Shown here piece by piece: positions 42,593 through 51,463 of a stretch of DNA of 64,000 nucleotides. Position 1 is the stretch's first letter; the number at the start of each line of letters is the position of its first letter. Position numbers and translations under genes: made by a program. Origin of the DNA: Bacteroidaceae bacterium (lineage in GTDB: Bacteria > Bacteroidota > Bacteroidia > Bacteroidales > Bacteroidaceae); NCBI GenBank assembly GCA_017651245.1, contig JAGCDQ010000076.1, forward strand, positions 1-64,000, given 5' to 3'. The notes beneath the pieces are model-generated. The model made no database searches and was not told the origin of the DNA. It saw only the letters and a program-made list of their open reading frames with translations.

Positions 42593-43270
42593 TTTATGGT
42601 TTGATTGGACGATTTGGACAAATTCTTTGATCTGTTTTGAGTCCTTGAGGGCAGGGGCAATCTCGAATTTACTATTGAGGTCGATGCCGATGCATTGAGG
42701 GGTTTGAGGTTTGGCTTCGCCGAGCTGAAGGTTGAGTTTTGAGGTTTGAGATTTGAAGAAAGCTCGCACCTTTTCTGCATCTTGGGGACCAATGCCCCCT
42801 GTAAGGAGGAAAGGCGTTTGCCCTTTGTAGTGTTGCAGGATGTCCCAGTCGAACTGCTTGCCGCTGCCTCCATACCCCTTGCATTTGGTCTCGAAGAGGA
42901 AGTAATCCACCTTGCCTTCATACTGCTTTGTCTTCTCCAATTCTTGGACTGATTCTACCTGAATCATCTTGATAAGTTTCGTGCCCTCTTTGAGGAGGGA
43001 GCGAAGTGCCTGACATTCATCGGGCGTCTCGTCGCCGTGCAGTTGGATGAGGTCAAAGCCAAACTCCTCTTGCCGACGCTGAATATCTTCGGGGGTGGCA
43101 TTGACGAACACGCCGACACGCTTGCAATGTTGGGGCAGATAGTCGGGCACATTCTCCACGTTCCGAGATGAGGTCGGAAAGAAGATGAAGCCCATCCAAT
43201 CCACACATCCCAGTTCGTCTATCTGACGGATGTTGTCAGGGTCGCGCACGCCACATACTTTGATAATCAT
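42590..43270 (-). CDS. trpF: Phosphoribosylanthranilate isomerase with repeat-encoded insert
   Basis: The 226-residue TIM barrel begins MIIKVCGVRDPDNIRQI (catalytic Cys in KVCG) and shows LIQLHGDETPDECQALR (catalytic Asp region) and PFLLTGGIGPQDAEKVRAFF. At the last loop the usual short link to GIDLNSKFE is replaced by about 19 extra residues (SQTSKLNLQLGEAKPQT) encoded by the heptamer array at 42701-42756. The frame is intact and the ending GIDLNSKFEIAPALKD is normal, so activity is probably kept. The insert falls next to the phosphate-binding loop region, which is striking. Confidence 0.93.
   Translation of the reverse strand: MIIKVCGVRDPDNIRQIDELGCVDWMGFIFFPTSSRNVENVPDYLPQHCKRVGVFVNATPEDIQRRQEEFGFDLIQLHGDETPDECQALRSLLKEGTKLIKMIQVESVQELEKTKQYEGKVDYFLFETKCKGYGGSGKQFDWDILQHYKGQTPFLLTGGIGPQDAEKVRAFFKSQTSKLNLQLGEAKPQTPQCIGIDLNSKFEIAPALKDSKQIKEFVQIVQSNHK
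42701..42756. repeat. Eight-unit heptamer array inside trpF
   Basis: Units GGTTTGA, GGTTTGG, CTTCGCC, GAGCTGA, AGGTTGA, GTTTTGA, GGTTTGA, GATTTGA follow with exact 7-base spacing. The first five are the same higher-order unit as in uxaA, with one base changed. Confidence 0.9.
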
Positions 43271-43291
43271 GAGGTTATTGGAGTTTATGAG

Positions 43292-44095
43292 TTATTGGAT
43301 GACTTGGGTGATGAATTCCTTGAGGGCTGCACCTGGGTCGGCGGTCTTCATGAAGGTCTCGCCAATCAAGAAACCTCGGAAGCCAGCTTCACGCAACTCT
43401 CTTACTGTCTGAGGATTGCTGATGCCGCTTTCAGAAACCAACACATAATCTTTGGGCAGTAAGGCGGCGAGACGATAGGAGTTTTCCACATCTGTATGGA
43501 ACGTGCCGAGGTTGCGGTTGTTCACGCCCACCATATCGATGTTGTCGCCTACATATTCCAGTTCTGGTTCTGAGTGCACTTCGAGCAAAGTCTCCAACTG
43601 CAGTTCGTGCGCCTTCTTGGCAAGTGCCTTGCATTCGCTCTGTGTCAGATCGGCAGCGATGAGCAGCACGGCATCGGCACCAATCGCCTTGGCTTGATAG
43701 AGTTGGTACTCATCCACAATGAAGTCCTTGCGCAGAATCGGGCAGGTGACCATTGGACGGGCAGTACGTAAGAACCGCAAACTACCGCCAAAGTATTTCT
43801 CATCGGTGAGGATGGAAATGGCACTCGCACCATTTTGACAATAGGAGGGAGGAATGACATCGGGCTTGCCCTCTTCCTTGATCCATCCCTTCGAAGGGCT
43901 CTTGCGCTTGAACTCCGCAATGATGCCAGAGGTAGATGTGGCAAGACTTTCCCGCATGGACAAATGTTGTCGGTTGTCATCCTCCAACAGCTTCTCCACA
44001 TTGCTATACAACAAGGAGGGATCCACTTGCTTTTTCTGCTGCTCAACCTCAATGCGCTTCCAAGCAACGATTTCTTCTAATATATCTTTAGCCAT
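43292..44095 (-). CDS. trpC: Indole-3-glycerol-phosphate synthase
   Basis: Starting at MAKDILEEIVAWKRIEVEQQ (44095), the 267-residue protein overlaps trpD by 8 bases; the longer frame to 44152 is rejected. Family blocks: IIAEFKRKSPSKGWI (substrate Lys), AISILTDEKYFGGSLRFL, ILRKDFIVDEYQLYQAKAIGADAVLLIAA, MVGVNNRNLGTFHTD and VSESGISNPQTVRELREAGFRGFLIGE. Confidence 0.97.
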   Translation of the reverse strand: MAKDILEEIVAWKRIEVEQQKKQVDPSLLYSNVEKLLEDDNRQHLSMRESLATSTSGIIAEFKRKSPSKGWIKEEGKPDVIPPSYCQNGASAISILTDEKYFGGSLRFLRTARPMVTCPILRKDFIVDEYQLYQAKAIGADAVLLIAADLTQSECKALAKKAHELQLETLLEVHSEPELEYVGDNIDMVGVNNRNLGTFHTDVENSYRLAALLPKDYVLVSESGISNPQTVRELREAGFRGFLIGETFMKTADPGAALKEFITQVIQ

Positions 44096-45083
44096 TGATC
44101 TCCAGGAATTTCTTAAAGGTTGCCAATGCCTTTCCGCTTTCGAGTGATTCACGAGCCACCGCTACGGATTTTTCCATTGAGAGGTTCTTGTCCATCACGC
44201 TGAGACCGCATGCCGCGTTGGCAATCACCACGTTCTTCTGTGCTTCGCTGGCTGTGCCGTCCAATACGGAATCAAATATCTTCATTGCCTCTTCGGGTGT
44301 CTCGCCACCATAGATGTCGCTCTGCTCGATATACTTCAAACCCAAGTCAACAGGTGTGAGCACCTTCTCGAAGTTGTTGGTGCAAATCTTGAAACCGCTG
44401 GTCAGCGAGATTTCATCGTAACCATCGTAAGACGTGATGACACCAAAGTTGTCGCCAATCTTCTGATGCACGTTGGTGTAAAGACGAAGCTGAGCCTGAT
44501 TGGCAGTACCATGCAGGGAGTTCTTCGGATGACAAGGATTGACAAGAGGACCCAGCAGGTTGAAGCAAGTAGGAACGCCCAAAGCCTTGCGGGTAGGACC
44601 TACAAACTTCATGCCGTAAGCGAAAAGAGGAGCGTGGAAATAGCAGATGTTTGCCTCATCGAGAGAACGTTTCAGTTGGTCGATGTCGTCTGTGAACTTC
44701 ACGCCGTGTCCCTGCAGCACATTGCTGGCGCCACTTACAGAAGAAGAACCGCCGTTGCCGTGCTTGGTCACCTTGTAACCTGCACCAGCAATGACAAAAG
44801 CAGAGCAAGTGGAGATGTTGAAGGTGTTCTTGCCGTCGCCACCAGTTCCCACGATGTCCAGCGTGTTGTACTCGCTGAAATCCATGTACTTGCCCGTTTC
44901 GAGCAATCCCTGACGGAAGCCCAAAAGTTCATCAACGGTCACGCCGCGTGTCTGCATCGCCATCAGTAAGGCGGCAATCTGTTGTACATTATATTTTTCC
45001 TCAACGATGTTGAGCATGATTTGGTGGGTGTCTTCCTGTGAGAGTGTTTGCCCATCAATCAGTTGTAAGAGATACTGTTTCAT
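44088..45083 (-). CDS. trpD: Anthranilate phosphoribosyltransferase
   Basis: The 331-residue protein transfers phosphoribose to anthranilate. Motifs: DIVGTGGDGKNTFNISTCSAFV (PRPP loop), KHGNGGSSSVSGASNVLQ, the LLGPLVNPCHPK block and a final Ala/Gly-rich helix. It is not fused to trpG. It sits 6 bases after trpG and overlaps trpC. Confidence 0.97.
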   Translation of the reverse strand: MKQYLLQLIDGQTLSQEDTHQIMLNIVEEKYNVQQIAALLMAMQTRGVTVDELLGFRQGLLETGKYMDFSEYNTLDIVGTGGDGKNTFNISTCSAFVIAGAGYKVTKHGNGGSSSVSGASNVLQGHGVKFTDDIDQLKRSLDEANICYFHAPLFAYGMKFVGPTRKALGVPTCFNLLGPLVNPCHPKNSLHGTANQAQLRLYTNVHQKIGDNFGVITSYDGYDEISLTSGFKICTNNFEKVLTPVDLGLKYIEQSDIYGGETPEEAMKIFDSVLDGTASEAQKNVVIANAACGLSVMDKNLSMEKSVAVARESLESGKALATFKKFLEING

Positions 45084-45089
45084 TTTGTT

Positions 45090-45653
45090 TTAGTGTTTAA
45101 GCCAGTTATTGATGATTGTTTTACCTTCTTTTGTGAGTACGCTTTCGGGGTGGTACTGAATGCCGCGGATGTCGTATTCCTTATGGCGCATGGACATGAT
45201 GAAGCCTTCATCCGACACGCTCGTCACTTCAAGACAAGCGGGCAGTCCTTCTGTGTCCACCACCCATGAGTGATAACGTCCCACCTCAATCTTCTCAGGA
45301 AGTCCCTCGAAGAGATAGTCCTTGACGGTGATGGTGGTTGGTGTTGCCACGCCATGATAGACTTCGCTCAGGTTTGTCAGATGTCCGCCAAAACTCTCGC
45401 CGATGGCTTGATGTCCGAGACATACACCCAGAATAGGTTTCTTGCCTGCGTATGACTTGATAACATCGAGGAGAAGACCTGCTTCACAAGGAATGCCTGG
45501 ACCTGGAGAGAGGATGATTTTGTCGAAAGCCTCCAATTGTTCCATCTTGAACTGGTCGTTGCGATACACCGTCACTTCTGCACCCAGTTCCTGGACGAGA
45601 TGACTCAGATTATAAGTAAACGAGTCATAGTTATCGATAATTACTACTTTCAT
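45090..45653 (-). CDS. trpG: Anthranilate synthase glutamine amidotransferase
   Basis: The 187-residue class I amidotransferase has NYDSFTYNLSHLVQELG at the start, SPGPGIPCEAG, the nucleophile Cys in ILGVCLGHQAIGESFGG, and the His-x-Glu pair in IQYHPESVLT. It overlaps trpE by 4 bases (ATGA). Confidence 0.97.
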   Translation of the reverse strand: MKVVIIDNYDSFTYNLSHLVQELGAEVTVYRNDQFKMEQLEAFDKIILSPGPGIPCEAGLLLDVIKSYAGKKPILGVCLGHQAIGESFGGHLTNLSEVYHGVATPTTITVKDYLFEGLPEKIEVGRYHSWVVDTEGLPACLEVTSVSDEGFIMSMRHKEYDIRGIQYHPESVLTKEGKTIINNWLKH

Positions 45654-47044
45654 AATGTTTCTGCGATTGAGATGGCTTTCCGTAAAGCCCCAAGTTTGTT
45701 ATTCACTTCCTGCAATTCATACTCCACATTGCTTTTTGCCACAATGCCGCCACCTGCTTGGAACCACAGTTCGTTGTTGCGTGAAACGAAGGTGCGGATG
45801 GTGATGGCTTGGTTGAGGCTGCCGTCAAATCCGATGCTGCCCACACAGCCTCCATAAGCACCACGATTGTGTGGCTCATACTCTGAGATGAGTTGCATTG
45901 CCCTCACTTTCGGCGCACCCGACAAGGTGCCTGCAGGGAAGGTGTCGATAAATGCTTTTACGGGGTCAGCCCCTTCATTTAATTCGCCACTCACGCGTGA
46001 CACCAAATGGATGACGTGGCTGTAGAACTGCATGTCCTTGTAGAAGTCCACCTTCACATCGTGGCAGTTGCGGCTGAGGTCATTTCTTGCCAGATCCACG
46101 AGCATCACGTGCTCTGCATTCTCTTTCGGGTCGTTCTTCAGATAGAGTGCATTTTGCTTATCCTGTTCTGCATCCCCTGTGCGTTTTGTCGTTCCTGCAA
46201 TGGGGTCGATGTAAGCCCGTCCTTCCTCGATTCTGCAATGTGTCTCAGGCGATGAACCAAAGATGCGGAATCCGCCAAAGTCCATATAGAACAGATAAGG
46301 TGAAGGGTTGATGCTTCTCAAGGCACGATAGAGTTTGAAGTCATCGCCCTCATACTTCTGCTTGAATCGACGTGAGAGCACAATCTGGAACACATCGCCA
46401 CGCAGACAATGCTTGATGCCTCGACGGATATTTTCACGATGCTCATCGTCGGTCAATGTGGACCAATAGTCGCCCACAGGCTTGAAACCATATTTCTGAT
46501 AGGGACGGTTGTTCACGTCGTGTTCCAACTGGTTGAGGTCATCTTCCTCACCTTCTTCGAGCAATTCAATAAGCTTCAACTCATTCTTGAAGTGGTCGAA
46601 AACGATAAAATCTTTGTAGAGGATGTATTCGAGGTCGGGCGCATCGTTCAGGTCTTGCGTCTCATCCTTCACGTCAATGTGCTCGAAGTAGCGAACGGCA
46701 TTGAAGGTTGTGTAGCCAAAGATGCCACAATCGCTCTTGTCTTCGCCCTCGATGTTGAAGCTCTGAAGGAATTCGTTGATCAGTTTAGCTGTGTCGTATT
46801 CGTCTGTGATGGGCTTGCGTGTCTCGTTGCCATTGGGAAACTTCATCACGCCCATGCCATGCTCCACCGATACGCTGGCGATGGGATGCACGCAGATGAA
46901 GGAACGGCTGTTCTTGCCATCATGATAGTCGGAACTCTCCATCAAGGCGCTCTGAGGATAGGCGTCGCGAACACGCATATACACGCTGACAGGTGTGTTC
47001 AGGTCGCCCAATATCTTCTTGGATGCTGTATGATAAGTAAACAT
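45650..47044 (-). CDS. trpE: Anthranilate synthase component I
   Basis: The 464-residue chorismate-utilising enzyme shows GDVFQIVLSRRF, GSSPETHCRIEEGRAYIDPIAGTTKRTGD, AEHVMLVDLARNDLSR, VSGELNEGADPVKAFIDTFPAGTLSGAPK and NRGAYGGCVGSIGFDG. The N-terminal region keeps a MESSDY segment in place of LLES, a likely Trp feedback site (inference). It begins 1 base before the trpB stop region. Confidence 0.97.
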   Translation of the reverse strand: MFTYHTASKKILGDLNTPVSVYMRVRDAYPQSALMESSDYHDGKNSRSFICVHPIASVSVEHGMGVMKFPNGNETRKPITDEYDTAKLINEFLQSFNIEGEDKSDCGIFGYTTFNAVRYFEHIDVKDETQDLNDAPDLEYILYKDFIVFDHFKNELKLIELLEEGEEDDLNQLEHDVNNRPYQKYGFKPVGDYWSTLTDDEHRENIRRGIKHCLRGDVFQIVLSRRFKQKYEGDDFKLYRALRSINPSPYLFYMDFGGFRIFGSSPETHCRIEEGRAYIDPIAGTTKRTGDAEQDKQNALYLKNDPKENAEHVMLVDLARNDLSRNCHDVKVDFYKDMQFYSHVIHLVSRVSGELNEGADPVKAFIDTFPAGTLSGAPKVRAMQLISEYEPHNRGAYGGCVGSIGFDGSLNQAITIRTFVSRNNELWFQAGGGIVAKSNVEYELQEVNNKLGALRKAISIAETL

Positions 47045-47045
47045 A

Positions 47046-48245
47046 TTAGTCGAGTTTGATTTCTGATTGATGTTTGAGATACGTGTCTAAGTCTTTGTCG
47101 CCTCGTCCGCTGACTGTGAGCACCACCACTGTGTCTTTGGTGAACTGGTCCTTCACTTTTGGCAACAATGCCAAAGCATGTGCGCTTTCGAGAGCTGGGA
47201 TGATACCCTCCATGCGAGTCAGCTCAAAAGCGGCACGCAGCGCCTCGTCATCGTTGGCTGGAAGCACTTGTGCACGTCCTGTCTCGTAGAGGTTGCAATG
47301 GATAGGACCTGTGCCTGGATAATCAAGACCAGCAGAGATGGAATAAGGTTCGATGATTTGACCATCATCCGTCTGCATCAGCTTGATGCGGCTGCCGTGC
47401 AGGATACCCACGGTACCTACTTGCATGCTGGCTGCTGTCTGTCCTGAATCGATACCAAGACCGCCTGCCTCGCCAAGGATGATCTTCACGCGCTCGTCGT
47501 CGATGTAGTGATAGATGGTTCCAGCAGCATTCGAGCCGCCACCCACACATGCCATCAGATAGTCAGGATAATCGCGACCAATCTTCTCTTGCAATTGCCA
47601 CTTGATTTCTTCAGAGATGACAGATTGCAGACGAGCCACCATATCGGGGTAAGGGTGAGGCCCGACGGTGCTACCTATTATATAAAATGTGTCGGCTGGA
47701 TGACAGCACCAGTCACGAATCGCCTCGTTGGTGGCATCTTTCAAGGTCTTGTTACCACTCTCCACAGGCACGACTGTTGCCCCCAACATCTTCATGCGCT
47801 CCACGTTCACATGCTGACGCTGTACGTCCAATGCACCCTGATACACGGTGCAAGGCATATTCATCAGCGCACATGCAGTAGCGGTAGCCACGCCGTGCTG
47901 ACCAGCTCCTGTTTCTGCAATGATGCGCTTCTTGCCCAACTTCTTGGCAAGAAGAATCTGTCCCAACGCATTGTTGATTTTGTGGGCACCAGTGTGGTTG
48001 AGGTCTTCACGTTTCAGGTACAGCTGGCAGCCATACTTCTCACTCATGCGCTTGGCAAAATAGAGTGGGGAAGGACGTCCCACATAATCTTTCAGCAGAG
48101 CATTATACTCTTTCTTGAATTCTTCACTCTCCAAGATAGGCAGGTAAGCCTTCTTCAAATCCTCCACCGTCTTGTAGAGAATCTCTGGAATGTACGCTCC
48201 TCCGAACTGTCCGTAGAAGCCGTTTTCATCTACTTGGTATGTCAT
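47046..48245 (-). CDS. trpB: Tryptophan synthase beta chain
   Basis: The 399-residue PLP enzyme has the Lys-bearing [34 protein letters not shown], the phosphate-binding VGGGSNAAG and [11 protein letters not shown]. It is a TrpB1-type protein that works with TrpA. Here it is the first gene of the operon, directly after the leader region, rather than beside trpA. Confidence 0.97.
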   Translation of the reverse strand: MTYQVDENGFYGQFGGAYIPEILYKTVEDLKKAYLPILESEEFKKEYNALLKDYVGRPSPLYFAKRMSEKYGCQLYLKREDLNHTGAHKINNALGQILLAKKLGKKRIIAETGAGQHGVATATACALMNMPCTVYQGALDVQRQHVNVERMKMLGATVVPVESGNKTLKDATNEAIRDWCCHPADTFYIIGSTVGPHPYPDMVARLQSVISEEIKWQLQEKIGRDYPDYLMACVGGGSNAAGTIYHYIDDERVKIILGEAGGLGIDSGQTAASMQVGTVGILHGSRIKLMQTDDGQIIEPYSISAGLDYPGTGPIHCNLYETGRAQVLPANDDEALRAAFELTRMEGIIPALESAHALALLPKVKDQFTKDTVVVLTVSGRGDKDLDTYLKHQSEIKLD

Positions 48246-48270
48246 ATTGTTTACGATTTGATTTTCTGAT

Positions 48271-48311
48271 AAAAATTAAAAGAGCCTATCGCAAGTACGA
48301 CAGGCTCTTTT
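48271..48311 (-). terminator. trp leader terminator (attenuator)
   Basis: On the minus strand a 14-base-pair stem (48311-48298 with 48291-48278, one G-T pair) with a 6-base loop is followed by AATTTTT. It lies between the leader peptide stop codon and trpB, so termination here would silence the whole operon. Confidence 0.9.
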
Positions 48312-48357
48312 GTTCTACGCATTTATGTTTGTTCGCATAGGGGAATGACCATTTGAC

Positions 48358-48417
48358 TTACGATTTTTTGAATCCCAAGCACTGCCACCACCAATATGCG
48401 TTAAACTTCTGTATCAT
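48358..48417 (-). CDS. trpL: trp operon leader peptide (Trp-Trp-Trp)
   Basis: The ORF reads MIQKFNAYWWWQCLGFKKS and stops at 48358-48360. The three Trp codons (TGG TGG TGG, 48393-48385 on the minus strand) are consecutive. An upstream in-frame ATG at 48435 would add six residues but would leave only a few bases of leader after the predicted transcription start, so I prefer 48417. The gene lies between a promoter element and the attenuator hairpin, 113 bases before trpB. Ribosome stalling at the Trp codons when charged tRNA-Trp is scarce should favour read-through. Confidence 0.9.
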   Translation of the reverse strand: MIQKFNAYWWWQCLGFKKS

Positions 48418-48443
48418 ATCAAATGAAATAATCATTTCGACTG

Positions 48444-48451
48444 CAAAGTAA
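48444..48451 (-). promoter_or_regulatory. -7 element of the trp operon promoter
   Basis: TTACTTTG on the minus strand, one base off the TAnnTTTG consensus. Transcription should start about 4-6 bases further on, near 48438-48440, giving a leader RNA of roughly 195 bases before trpB. Confidence 0.65.
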
Positions 48452-48470
48452 ATGCATTTTTTTTAAATGA

Positions 48471-48520
48471 ACAAAAAAAAGGGTAAAAAATCTTCATTAT
48501 GTTGTATTTTTTACCCTTTT
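48471..48520 (-). terminator. Terminator of the secreted-protein gene upstream of trp
   Basis: A perfect 15-base-pair stem (48477-48491 with 48506-48520) with a 14-base loop; on the minus strand it runs into a further T tract. It isolates the trp operon from the gene at 48546. Confidence 0.85.
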
Positions 48521-48545
48521 AGTAGAATTTTGTTAATTATATCCG

Positions 48546-49316
48546 TTATTTCACCATCACAGTCTTGCCTTTGATTACATAGATTCCTGGTTCAAGACCC
48601 TGAATGCTGTCTGCCACTTTTACGCCAGAGAGGTTGAACACTTCGACTGCTTCGTTCTCCTGGGCAACGGATTTGATGCTGGTCAAATCTTCTGCTGCGA
48701 TGTGGTTGGTCTTGAGAAGGGTTGAATTACCGTTGGACATCTGAATGTAGCAACGGGTGGCGTAGAAGCCGTTGGTGGTAGCATCCACATTCACGAATGC
48801 AGCTTCGCTATTGTCCTTGGCGAGGATGCCATAAAGTCCCTGTGGCTCTGTCTGCACCTGAGCGGCTCTCATGCGTATAGTCTCACCTGTGCCTTCAGCA
48901 GTGAAGACAGCCTCGGCGATGCCGTTGTAGATGACCACGTTCTCGGCAGTGAAGCTCTTGGTGCCATTTTCGCCATTGAAGTAGAGGATGTAGGGGGTGT
49001 TGGGCAGGATTCCATCTTTCTTGCAGTCTTGGAAGATGAGCGTCACGTTGTTGAACGCGTCGCTTTCCACGCCAACGAGTTTCTCGAGTTTGCAGTCGCT
49101 GCCAAAAGTCTCGTTCACTTGCTCTTCAGTCATCTGGAAAGGAAGTGAGATAGTGTTCCATCCCGTGAAGAGGTAACGGCTGACAGATACGTTGAGCGTC
49201 TGTCCGTCATACTTGGAAAGGTCTGTGCCTTTGTAAGTGCTCAGCGTCAGTGTCTGCTGGGCGGATGCGCTGATGCAACCAAGTGCAAAAGCTGCCATGA
49301 GTAATAGTTTCTTCAT
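48546..49316 (-). CDS. Secreted protein with LPF/NTPYILY domain and C-terminal GIYVIKGKTVMVK motif
   Basis: The 256-residue precursor has a signal peptide (ending ISASAQ). It is built like the domain of the proteins at 674 and 2885: WNTISLPFQMTEEQVNETFG, then a region ending ILPNTPYILYFNG, and a C-terminal VFNLSGVKVADSIQGLEPGIYVIKGKTVMVK, which is the exported Prevotella-type terminal motif. The EF-hand-like loop seen in those proteins is absent. It has its own terminator. Role unknown. Confidence 0.7.
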   Translation of the reverse strand: MKKLLLMAAFALGCISASAQQTLTLSTYKGTDLSKYDGQTLNVSVSRYLFTGWNTISLPFQMTEEQVNETFGSDCKLEKLVGVESDAFNNVTLIFQDCKKDGILPNTPYILYFNGENGTKSFTAENVVIYNGIAEAVFTAEGTGETIRMRAAQVQTEPQGLYGILAKDNSEAAFVNVDATTNGFYATRCYIQMSNGNSTLLKTNHIAAEDLTSIKSVAQENEAVEVFNLSGVKVADSIQGLEPGIYVIKGKTVMVK

Positions 49317-49348
49317 ACGCTTTTAAGTTTTAGGTGTGAATATTAGGT

Positions 49349-51355
49349 TTATTTGATTTCCTTGATGAATCCGTTGCGATAGGCGTAGAGGAGGCGCTTG
49401 AGGTTGTCCACCTTGGTGAGGAGTACTTTACCCTTGTCTGTGTCCTTCACATACATGCGGTGTGAACTCAGTTCTACAATCTGGGTGGAACTTTTGATGT
49501 CGTCGCCATTCTGGATGGCATCCTCTGCGGAACGGAAGGGCTGGTGCTGCACGAGGTCAAGTCCACGGCTGTGGAAGGTGAGGGTGTAGCCTGCGATTCC
49601 TGTCTCGGGTTGGTATGCACGTGAAAATCCACCGTCGATGACGAGTAATTTGCCATTAGCTTTGATGGGGGTCTCGCCTTTCAGTACTTTCACAGGGGTA
49701 TGTCCATTGATGATATGTCGATGCTTCCCCTCTACGCCGAAGTCGTCGAGGATCATGTCAACGACTTTCTCGTTGTTGTTGTATTGGTAGTAGAAACCCT
49801 TTGTTTCTGTATGGGTTGACTTGTCTTTGAGAAAGTAGCGTTCAAAGGTGGTCATCTTGTCTTTGTCGAAGAGGGGTGAGTCTTTTCCGCACCACAGATA
49901 CCAGATGTAGTCTTTGGCATAGCTCTTCCTTTCTTTGGGAGTGTCGGCATTAAATGCTTCGCGTACGATGTGCCCAGTCTTCTTCATCAGTGCCATACCT
50001 TTGTATTTCTTGCCGCCAATCTCAACTTCCTTCAGAGTGCCATCGGCATTGAGTGGTACGGTGGCGTGGTACATCAGGTTGCTATTGGAGATAGAGTACA
50101 TGCTTCCATGCGTCAACAAACATTGCACGTGGCGTTGTAATTTATCGCTGGTGCGGAACGAGTGTGCCAGTTTCGCCATCAGCTGCTCTTCCTCTTCAGA
50201 GAGGGCGTTGGGCTTGTCTTGATTGACGGTGGGAAGGAAGGTGTCAAGCATCTCATACACTTTTCCTTCGATGATGCAGGTGCCGTTGCCGAAATGGATG
50301 TGCTCCAATAACTTCCTGTCTTCCATGTGGAATTCTGGATGGCGGTCGATGATGCGTGCCTCTTCCTTGAACTGGATGATAGTGATGGCCTTGTGCATTT
50401 GAGCAATGAGGCGGTTAGTTTTCTTGTCGTGTTGACTTTCCTTGTCCAGTTCGGTGGCAGAGAATTGCTTGCATGGGTCATCCTTATAGGTCTCCATCGC
50501 AAAGGTGGCAAGGGGCAGGAGGTTGATGCCGTAGCCGTCCTCGAGCGTGGCTAGGTTGCCATAACGCATAGACAGGCGCAGCACGTTAGCGATACAAGCA
50601 CGGTTGCCTGCAGCCGCTCCAATCCATTCGATGTCGTGGTTGCCCCACACGATGTCGAAATGGTGGTAGTTCATCAAGGTCTCCATGATGAGATGTGCCC
50701 CAGGACCTCTGTCGAAGATGTCGCCCAGCAGATGGAGACGGTCGATAGCAAGTCGCTGGATAAGGTGGCTAATGGACACAATGAAATGGTCTGCACGTTG
50801 GGTGTCGATGATGGTCTGCACGATGACGTTGTAGTATTGGTGTCGCTTCTCACCCACACCGCTGTGACTCTCATGCAGGAGTTCCTCGATGATGTAACCG
50901 AACTCTTCAGGCAGTTCCTTGCGAATCTTGCTGCGTGTGTATTTGGAACTGACCTCACGCAGCACCTTGATAAGCTGATTTAGCGTGATGACATAGAAAT
51001 CCTCCATGTTGGTCTCCGCTGCCTTGATGCGCTGTAGCTTGGCTTCGGGGTAGTAGATGAGGGTGCACAACTCCTGTTTCTCGGACAGACGCAGGGTAGG
51101 ACCGAAGATTTCCTCCACCTTGCGCTTTACATAGCCCGAAGCATTGCGCAGCACATGGTTAAACGCCTCACTCTCCCCATGCGGGTCACTGATGAAGTGC
51201 TCGGTAGGTTTGGGGAGGTTGAGGATGGCTTCCAGGTTGATGATTTCACAACTCGCCTCTGCCACATTCGGATAGCTTTGTGCCAGCAGCTGGAGGTATC
51301 TGAGATCGTCTTTTATCTCCTCTTCGGTGAATATGTGTTCACGCTTATTTTCCAT
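49349..51355 (-). CDS. fbp: Class III fructose-1,6-bisphosphatase
   Basis: Starting at MENKREHIFTEEEIKDDLRY (51355), the product has 668 residues, the normal length for the Firmicutes/Bacteroidetes class III enzyme. A calcineurin-like metal site is visible: EHFISDPHGESEAFNHVLRNASG, LLGDIFDRGPGAHLIMETL, IVWGNHDIEWIGAAAGN and, late in the protein, INGHTPVKVLKGE. It dephosphorylates fructose-1,6-bisphosphate in gluconeogenesis. Divergent from glnN. Confidence 0.96.
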   Translation of the reverse strand: MENKREHIFTEEEIKDDLRYLQLLAQSYPNVAEASCEIINLEAILNLPKPTEHFISDPHGESEAFNHVLRNASGYVKRKVEEIFGPTLRLSEKQELCTLIYYPEAKLQRIKAAETNMEDFYVITLNQLIKVLREVSSKYTRSKIRKELPEEFGYIIEELLHESHSGVGEKRHQYYNVIVQTIIDTQRADHFIVSISHLIQRLAIDRLHLLGDIFDRGPGAHLIMETLMNYHHFDIVWGNHDIEWIGAAAGNRACIANVLRLSMRYGNLATLEDGYGINLLPLATFAMETYKDDPCKQFSATELDKESQHDKKTNRLIAQMHKAITIIQFKEEARIIDRHPEFHMEDRKLLEHIHFGNGTCIIEGKVYEMLDTFLPTVNQDKPNALSEEEEQLMAKLAHSFRTSDKLQRHVQCLLTHGSMYSISNSNLMYHATVPLNADGTLKEVEIGGKKYKGMALMKKTGHIVREAFNADTPKERKSYAKDYIWYLWCGKDSPLFDKDKMTTFERYFLKDKSTHTETKGFYYQYNNNEKVVDMILDDFGVEGKHRHIINGHTPVKVLKGETPIKANGKLLVIDGGFSRAYQPETGIAGYTLTFHSRGLDLVQHQPFRSAEDAIQNGDDIKSSTQIVELSSHRMYVKDTDKGKVLLTKVDNLKRLLYAYRNGFIKEIK

Positions 51356-51425
51356 GTAAAGGTATTTCTGTGGCAAAATTAAGGAAAATGTTTGTATTGG
51401 GCAATGTTTTTTCCTTAAAATGTTA

Positions 51426-51433
51426 TAACTTTG
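51426..51433 (+). promoter_or_regulatory. -7 element of glnN
   Basis: TAACTTTG, 30 bases before the start codon; the -33 region is a TTTTTTCC tract without TTTG. Confidence 0.6.
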
Positions 51434-51463
51434 CACCCGAAAACGAAAAACAGACTCTAAATT

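Noticed and set aside
48278..48311. Terminator belonging to the upstream secreted-protein gene
   Set aside because: That gene has its own terminator at 48471-48520, and the leader peptide and promoter lie between, so this hairpin belongs to the trp leader.
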